From an uncultured Clostridia bacterium (lineage in GTDB: Bacteria; Bacillota; Clostridia; Christensenellales; Aristaeellaceae), in assembly GCA_934636425.1 (NCBI GenBank), contig CAKUAV010000128.1, positions 1-8,875 of the forward strand: a stretch of DNA of 8,875 nucleotides. Reading direction: 5' to 3'. Both the position numbers and the translations under genes were made by a program. Below are positions 7,433 through 8,875 of this stretch, one piece after another. Below the pieces are notes generated by a model. That model saw only the letters and a program-made list of their open reading frames with translations, was not told where the DNA came from and made no database searches. The first letter of the stretch is position 1. Every line of letters begins with the position of its first letter.

Positions 7433-8185
7433 TCATTCACCGGCCTTTCTGCGGACGGTATAGCACAGCTCGCCGAAGAGCACGTCCCGCCGCTCGATGG
7501 AAAACGCCGGCGCGGCGCTTTGCTCAAACCAGTCGGAATAGTGCTTTTCCATGCCGACGCTGCGTCCGCCCAGCGTCTTTAGGGGAAATGTCACGATGAG
7601 TACGGGCGCGGGAATCGAGAGGAGCAGCGCCATCGCCGCGCCTTTTTTCTGCTGCTCCAGCACGGGCAAAAGCTTCATCATAAGCGCCGCGTCGGTCTCG
7701 GGCAGCACGGGCGCGCAGAGCAGATCGCGGCACTGCGCCGAAACGTCCCACCCGCGCCGCTGCGCCCAGTCGTTGATCAGCTGAACGCAGCCGCCGCTGA
7801 CGTCCAGCCCGCGCACGGCATAGCCGCGGTGTCCCAGATAGAGTGGATTGAGGCCGCATGCCAGATCGAGCAGCGTTTTCGGGGCGATGGGCGAAAGCAG
7901 CGCATCGTAAAATGCGTCGATGTGGTCGAGCCGCTCGCGCGTGGAGGCGTGCAGCTTCAGCGTTTCGAAGAGCGCCGCGTCCTCGTCCTCGCCGGCGAGC
8001 AGCTTTCGCGCGCGCTTTAATTCGTCACTCGTCATGAACGCGCCGGTGATCTGATGAAGCGCCGTCTTGAGCGCCTTTTCGGCCTCCTTCGCGCTTTTGC
8101 GCTTTGAAAGCGCCTCGGCGTAGAGCCGCGAAACCGTCTCGGGACAGACGTCTTTGTACTTTGCGGAAACCGGCGCGTCACTCAT
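7433..8185 (-). CDS. ArmA/Rmt-type 16S rRNA (guanine1405-N7)-methyltransferase homologue
   Basis: The 250-residue protein has the length of RmtB and, as I recall that sequence, aligns end to end. Shared blocks are an N-terminal helical region (KYKDVCPETVSRL, 9-21), LHASTRERL (78-86), the SAM-binding motif LDLACGLNPL (106-115) with Asp128 at the next strand end, MKLLPVLEQQKKGAAMALL (170-188), and VTFPLKTLGGRSVGMEKHYSDWFE (198-221). Family members methylate N7 of G1405 in helix 44 and block 4,6-disubstituted deoxystreptamine aminoglycosides such as gentamicin and amikacin. Family membership is well supported; actual methylation or resistance here is inference. Its ATG overlaps the tgt stop by 8 bases, with GGAG 10 bases upstream, and rsmI starts 1 base after its stop. 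No mobile element is near, and base and codon use match the neighbours, so it looks resident rather than newly acquired. Confidence 0.88.
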   Translation of the reverse strand: MSDAPVSAKYKDVCPETVSRLYAEALSKRKSAKEAEKALKTALHQITGAFMTSDELKRARKLLAGEDEDAALFETLKLHASTRERLDHIDAFYDALLSPIAPKTLLDLACGLNPLYLGHRGYAVRGLDVSGGCVQLINDWAQRRGWDVSAQCRDLLCAPVLPETDAALMMKLLPVLEQQKKGAAMALLLSIPAPVLIVTFPLKTLGGRSVGMEKHYSDWFEQSAAPAFSIERRDVLFGELCYTVRRKAGE

Positions 8186-8875
8186 TGCGGATCAGCTCCA
8201 TCAATCGCGCGTAGAAGCGCAGGTTGTGCGCCGTCGCCAGCCGGTAGGCCTGAGAATCGCCGACCTTGAAGAGATGATGCAGATACGCGCGCGAATACCG
8301 CCGGCAGAGTATGCAGTCGCACTCGGGGTCGATCGGCCCCCTGTCTCGGACGTGCTGCTCGTCCAGCATATAGACGAACGAATAGAACTTGCCGTCCGGC
8401 CGGCGCACGCCCTCGGGGGTGGCCATGCCCTTTTTGAAGCAGTACAGCCGCTGATGGCGCGCTTCCCGCGTGGGAATCACGCAGTCGAAGAGCGTATAGC
8501 CCATGTTTACGCACTGGACGATTTCCTCGGGACGGCCCAGTCCCATGGCGTAGCGGGGCAGATTCGGATCCATCGCGTCGGCCGCGTCCTGCAATATGTC
8601 GGGGCGCAGCTTGCCATCCACGTCCAGCGGCCAGCCGCCGAAGCCGAAGCCGTCGAAGCCGATCTCGCGCAGCCGCGCGCCGCATTCCAGCCGCAGCGCC
8701 CGGTTGCCGCCGCCCTGCACGATGCCGAACAGCAGCGGACGCGGCCCCTTGCGGCCCTTGACCAGCTTGTCGAACTCGGCCCGGCAGCGCGCGCCCCACT
8801 TGACGGTCAGCTCGACAGAGCGGCGCTGCACGTCGTCGGGATCGTCGGGCGATGTGCATACGTCCAGCGCCATCA
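8178..8875 (-). CDS. tgt: tRNA-guanine transglycosylase (Tgt), 5' end outside window; divergent
   Basis: The last 231 complete codons are visible. The first visible Met is internal, since family members carry about 140 residues before this point. Tgt swaps guanine 34 of certain tRNAs for preQ1 (or queuine) on the way to queuosine. Counting from the first visible Met, one sees LDVC (3-6), FGIVQGG (49-55), the nucleophile Asp130 in FDCVIPTREARH, and the zinc ligands Cys185, Cys187, Cys190 and His216 with the family's normal 31-residue spacing. Two things are odd. The substrate loop, usually Gly-Gly-Leu-Ala-Val-Gly-Glu, reads GGWPLDV (79-85). The distance from the nucleophile to the first zinc cysteine is 55, against 38 in the E. 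coli and Zymomonas enzymes as I recall them. It may use a different base or be a Tgt paralogue. Its stop overlaps the next gene's start (AATGAGTGA). Confidence 0.88.
   Translation of the reverse strand, partial: MALDVCTSPDDPDDVQRRSVELTVKWGARCRAEFDKLVKGRKGPRPLLFGIVQGGGNRALRLECGARLREIGFDGFGFGGWPLDVDGKLRPDILQDAADAMDPNLPRYAMGLGRPEEIVQCVNMGYTLFDCVIPTREARHQRLYCFKKGMATPEGVRRPDGKFYSFVYMLDEQHVRDRGPIDPECDCILCRRYSRAYLHHLFKVGDSQAYRLATAHNLRFYARLMELIRNE

Noticed and set aside
7432..7527. In-frame N-terminal extension of rsmI inside the methyltransferase gene
   Set aside because: The normal RsmI N-terminus begins at the Met at 7431, and the extension is the out-of-frame reading of the upstream gene's end.
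8871..8873. This ATG as the start of tgt
   Set aside because: It lies in a conserved internal segment of Tgt (before the Asp-X-Cys of the substrate pocket); the gene must continue beyond the window.

Overview
The window looks like chromosomal DNA from a GC-rich (about 60 % by eye) member of the Firmicutes, most likely a gut-type Clostridia. The reasons are gene content (a two-domain ThrRS-like/uridine kinase-type protein, a type 2 galT, a GH95 enzyme, a sporulation-lipoprotein-like protein), strong GGGAGG-type ribosome sites and a perfect TTGACA/TATAAT promoter. The genus cannot be read from the sequence. I saw no RNA gene, insertion sequence, CRISPR array or attachment site.

Left block (1-2114). 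On the minus strand, a nucleoside kinase-like gene (307-1956) is driven by a consensus promoter (2002-2031). It is followed by a terminator-like hairpin (243-289) that contains the ribosome site of the next gene, a lipoprotein cut by the window edge (1-239). The 158-base gap 1957-2114 holds two back-to-back promoters, one for the kinase and one for the GH95 gene.

Middle block (2115-4612). A single plus-strand gene encodes a cytoplasmic GH95 alpha-L-fucosidase/alpha-L-galactosidase with its expected catalytic residues in place. It converges on the minus-strand genes, and the 164-base gap 4449-4612 holds two hairpins.

Right block (4613-8875). Five minus-strand genes read in the order tgt (cut by the window edge), a 16S rRNA G1405 methyltransferase of the ArmA/Rmt type, rsmI, galT and a KdgF-like cupin. 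The first three are tightly joined (8-base overlap, then a 1-base gap) and all act on RNA at the decoding step: the tRNA anticodon wobble base and helix 44 of 16S rRNA. galT and the cupin follow after short gaps with no visible terminator. They turn the end of the unit toward sugar use, in line with the convergent GH95 gene.

The most notable content is the aminoglycoside-resistance-type rRNA methyltransferase sitting as a resident operon gene between tgt and rsmI, next to a Tgt with a divergent substrate loop and an insertion before its zinc site.
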